The notes under the pieces are model-generated. The model saw only the letters and a list, made by a program, of their open reading frames with translations, was not told where the DNA came from and made no database searches. Shown piece after piece: positions 33,378 to 33,690 of a stretch of DNA of 33,690 nt. The stretch is taken from assembly GCA_945862135.1 (NCBI GenBank), contig CAMAYE010000012.1:1-33690 (forward strand), written 5' to 3'. Position numbers and translations under genes: made by a program. Each line of letters starts with the position of its first letter. Position 1 is the first letter of the stretch. The DNA comes from Bordetella parapertussis. Lineage in GTDB: Bacteria > Pseudomonadota > Gammaproteobacteria > Burkholderiales > SG8-41.

Positions 33378-33690
33378 TCAGGGCTTGAGCACCATCCCGT
33401 CATGGCAGTTCATCGTGTGCAGGCCGGCAACGAACTGCGGAAACTCCAGCCCGTAGCGTGCCTCCAGATCCATGGCACGCAAACGCAAGTCTTCCCAATG
33501 TTGCGGACCCGGCGCATCACGAAAGCCGAAGGCAATCACATTGCCCAGTTTTCGCGCGGGAAGGCACAAGGTTCCGCCCGGGAAAGCCTCCTCGATCCGT
33601 TTCAGGACATCGTTGAACTCCCTGTCCCCCCCCCACAGGTTGACCACCAGCATGCCGCCTGGCGCCAGCCGGGCCCGACAATCGGAGTAA
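33378..33690 (-). CDS. Spermidine synthase-like protein, C-terminal part (5' end outside window)
   Basis: The frame is open to the window edge. The visible ~103 residues read [20 protein letters not shown], then a segment with [20 protein letters not shown] and [15 protein letters not shown], ending at TGA 33380. This is the end of a Rossmann-type methyltransferase fold as in polyamine aminopropyltransferase-like proteins: a late beta strand after an L-x-PGG turn. The active-site aspartates would lie upstream, so true spermidine synthase activity cannot be judged. It is separated from rppH by about 80 nt. Confidence 0.75.
   Translation of the reverse strand, partial: YSDCRARLAPGGMLVVNLWGGDREFNDVLKRIEEAFPGGTLCLPARKLGNVIAFGFRDAPGPQHWEDLRLRAMDLEARYGLEFPQFVAGLHTMNCHDGMVLKP

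Overview
The window looks like chromosomal DNA of a betaproteobacterium, probably from the Burkholderiales/Nitrosomonadales/Rhodocyclales area, with GC-rich coding regions. The signs are a PhaM-type granule protein, a Bug/TctC tricarboxylate-type binding protein, a fused malic enzyme-phosphotransacetylase, the order ampD-pilR-pilS-small zinc-ribbon protein, the ispB / rplU-rpmA-obgE-proB block, CNP1-like and DUF3501 proteins, and the AlgP-like lysine-rich protein. I cannot name the genus. Most of the window is housekeeping. No prophage, CRISPR array, toxin-antitoxin pair or transposase gene was seen.

Layout. 1-2103 (-): maeB, cut by the window edge. 2353-6908 (+): a metabolic island holding a TTT-type binding protein, HpxZ, a 162-bp MITE-like inverted-repeat element touching the hpxZ stop codon, proline iminopeptidase, a fumarylacetoacetase-family enzyme and a TauD-like dioxygenase, closed by an intrinsic terminator. 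6939-8408 (-): PhaM-like protein, cyclophilin-like protein and a lytic transglycosylase with a sigma70-like promoter and a ~138-nt foldable leader whose last hairpin covers the ribosome binding site. 8824-10471 (-): ECF sigma factor, membrane anti-sigma-like protein and a 60-residue oxidoreductase-like peptide in overlapping frames. 10566-13685 (+): conserved hypothetical, threonine aldolase, exported carboxypeptidase G2-like peptidase. 13755-15296 (-): DUF302, AlgP-like and DUF2442 proteins.

15492-19632 (-): class Ia ribonucleotide reductase nrdA-nrdB, preceded by a clear promoter and two NrdR-box-like sites 31 bp apart. 19777-20284 carries no recognised gene. 20285-24082 (-): ampD, pilR, pilS and a PP0621-type protein; 24135-24668 (-): carboxymuconolactone decarboxylase-family protein; then tRNA-Pro(CGG) and ispB on the minus strand. 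26023-28858 (+): rplU-rpmA-(terminator)-obgE-proB driven by a near-consensus promoter. 28868-33690 (-): CNP1-like protein, DUF3501 protein, GlpC/heterodisulfide-reductase-type Fe-S protein, rubrerythrin, CBS-pair protein, rppH and the C-terminal part of a spermidine-synthase-like protein.

Functionally the window covers dNTP synthesis, type IV pilus control, peptidoglycan turnover/recycling (AmpD, lytic transglycosylase), quinone side-chain synthesis, ribosome assembly, proline synthesis and a rubrerythrin-linked redox cluster of unknown role. The best candidates for something undescribed are the transglycosylase leader RNA, the rubrerythrin/Fe-S/DUF3501 cluster with its half-site array, the MITE-like element, and the unassigned region between nrdA and ampD. 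Many starts are non-ATG (GTG or TTG), several of them supported by strong Shine-Dalgarno matches.
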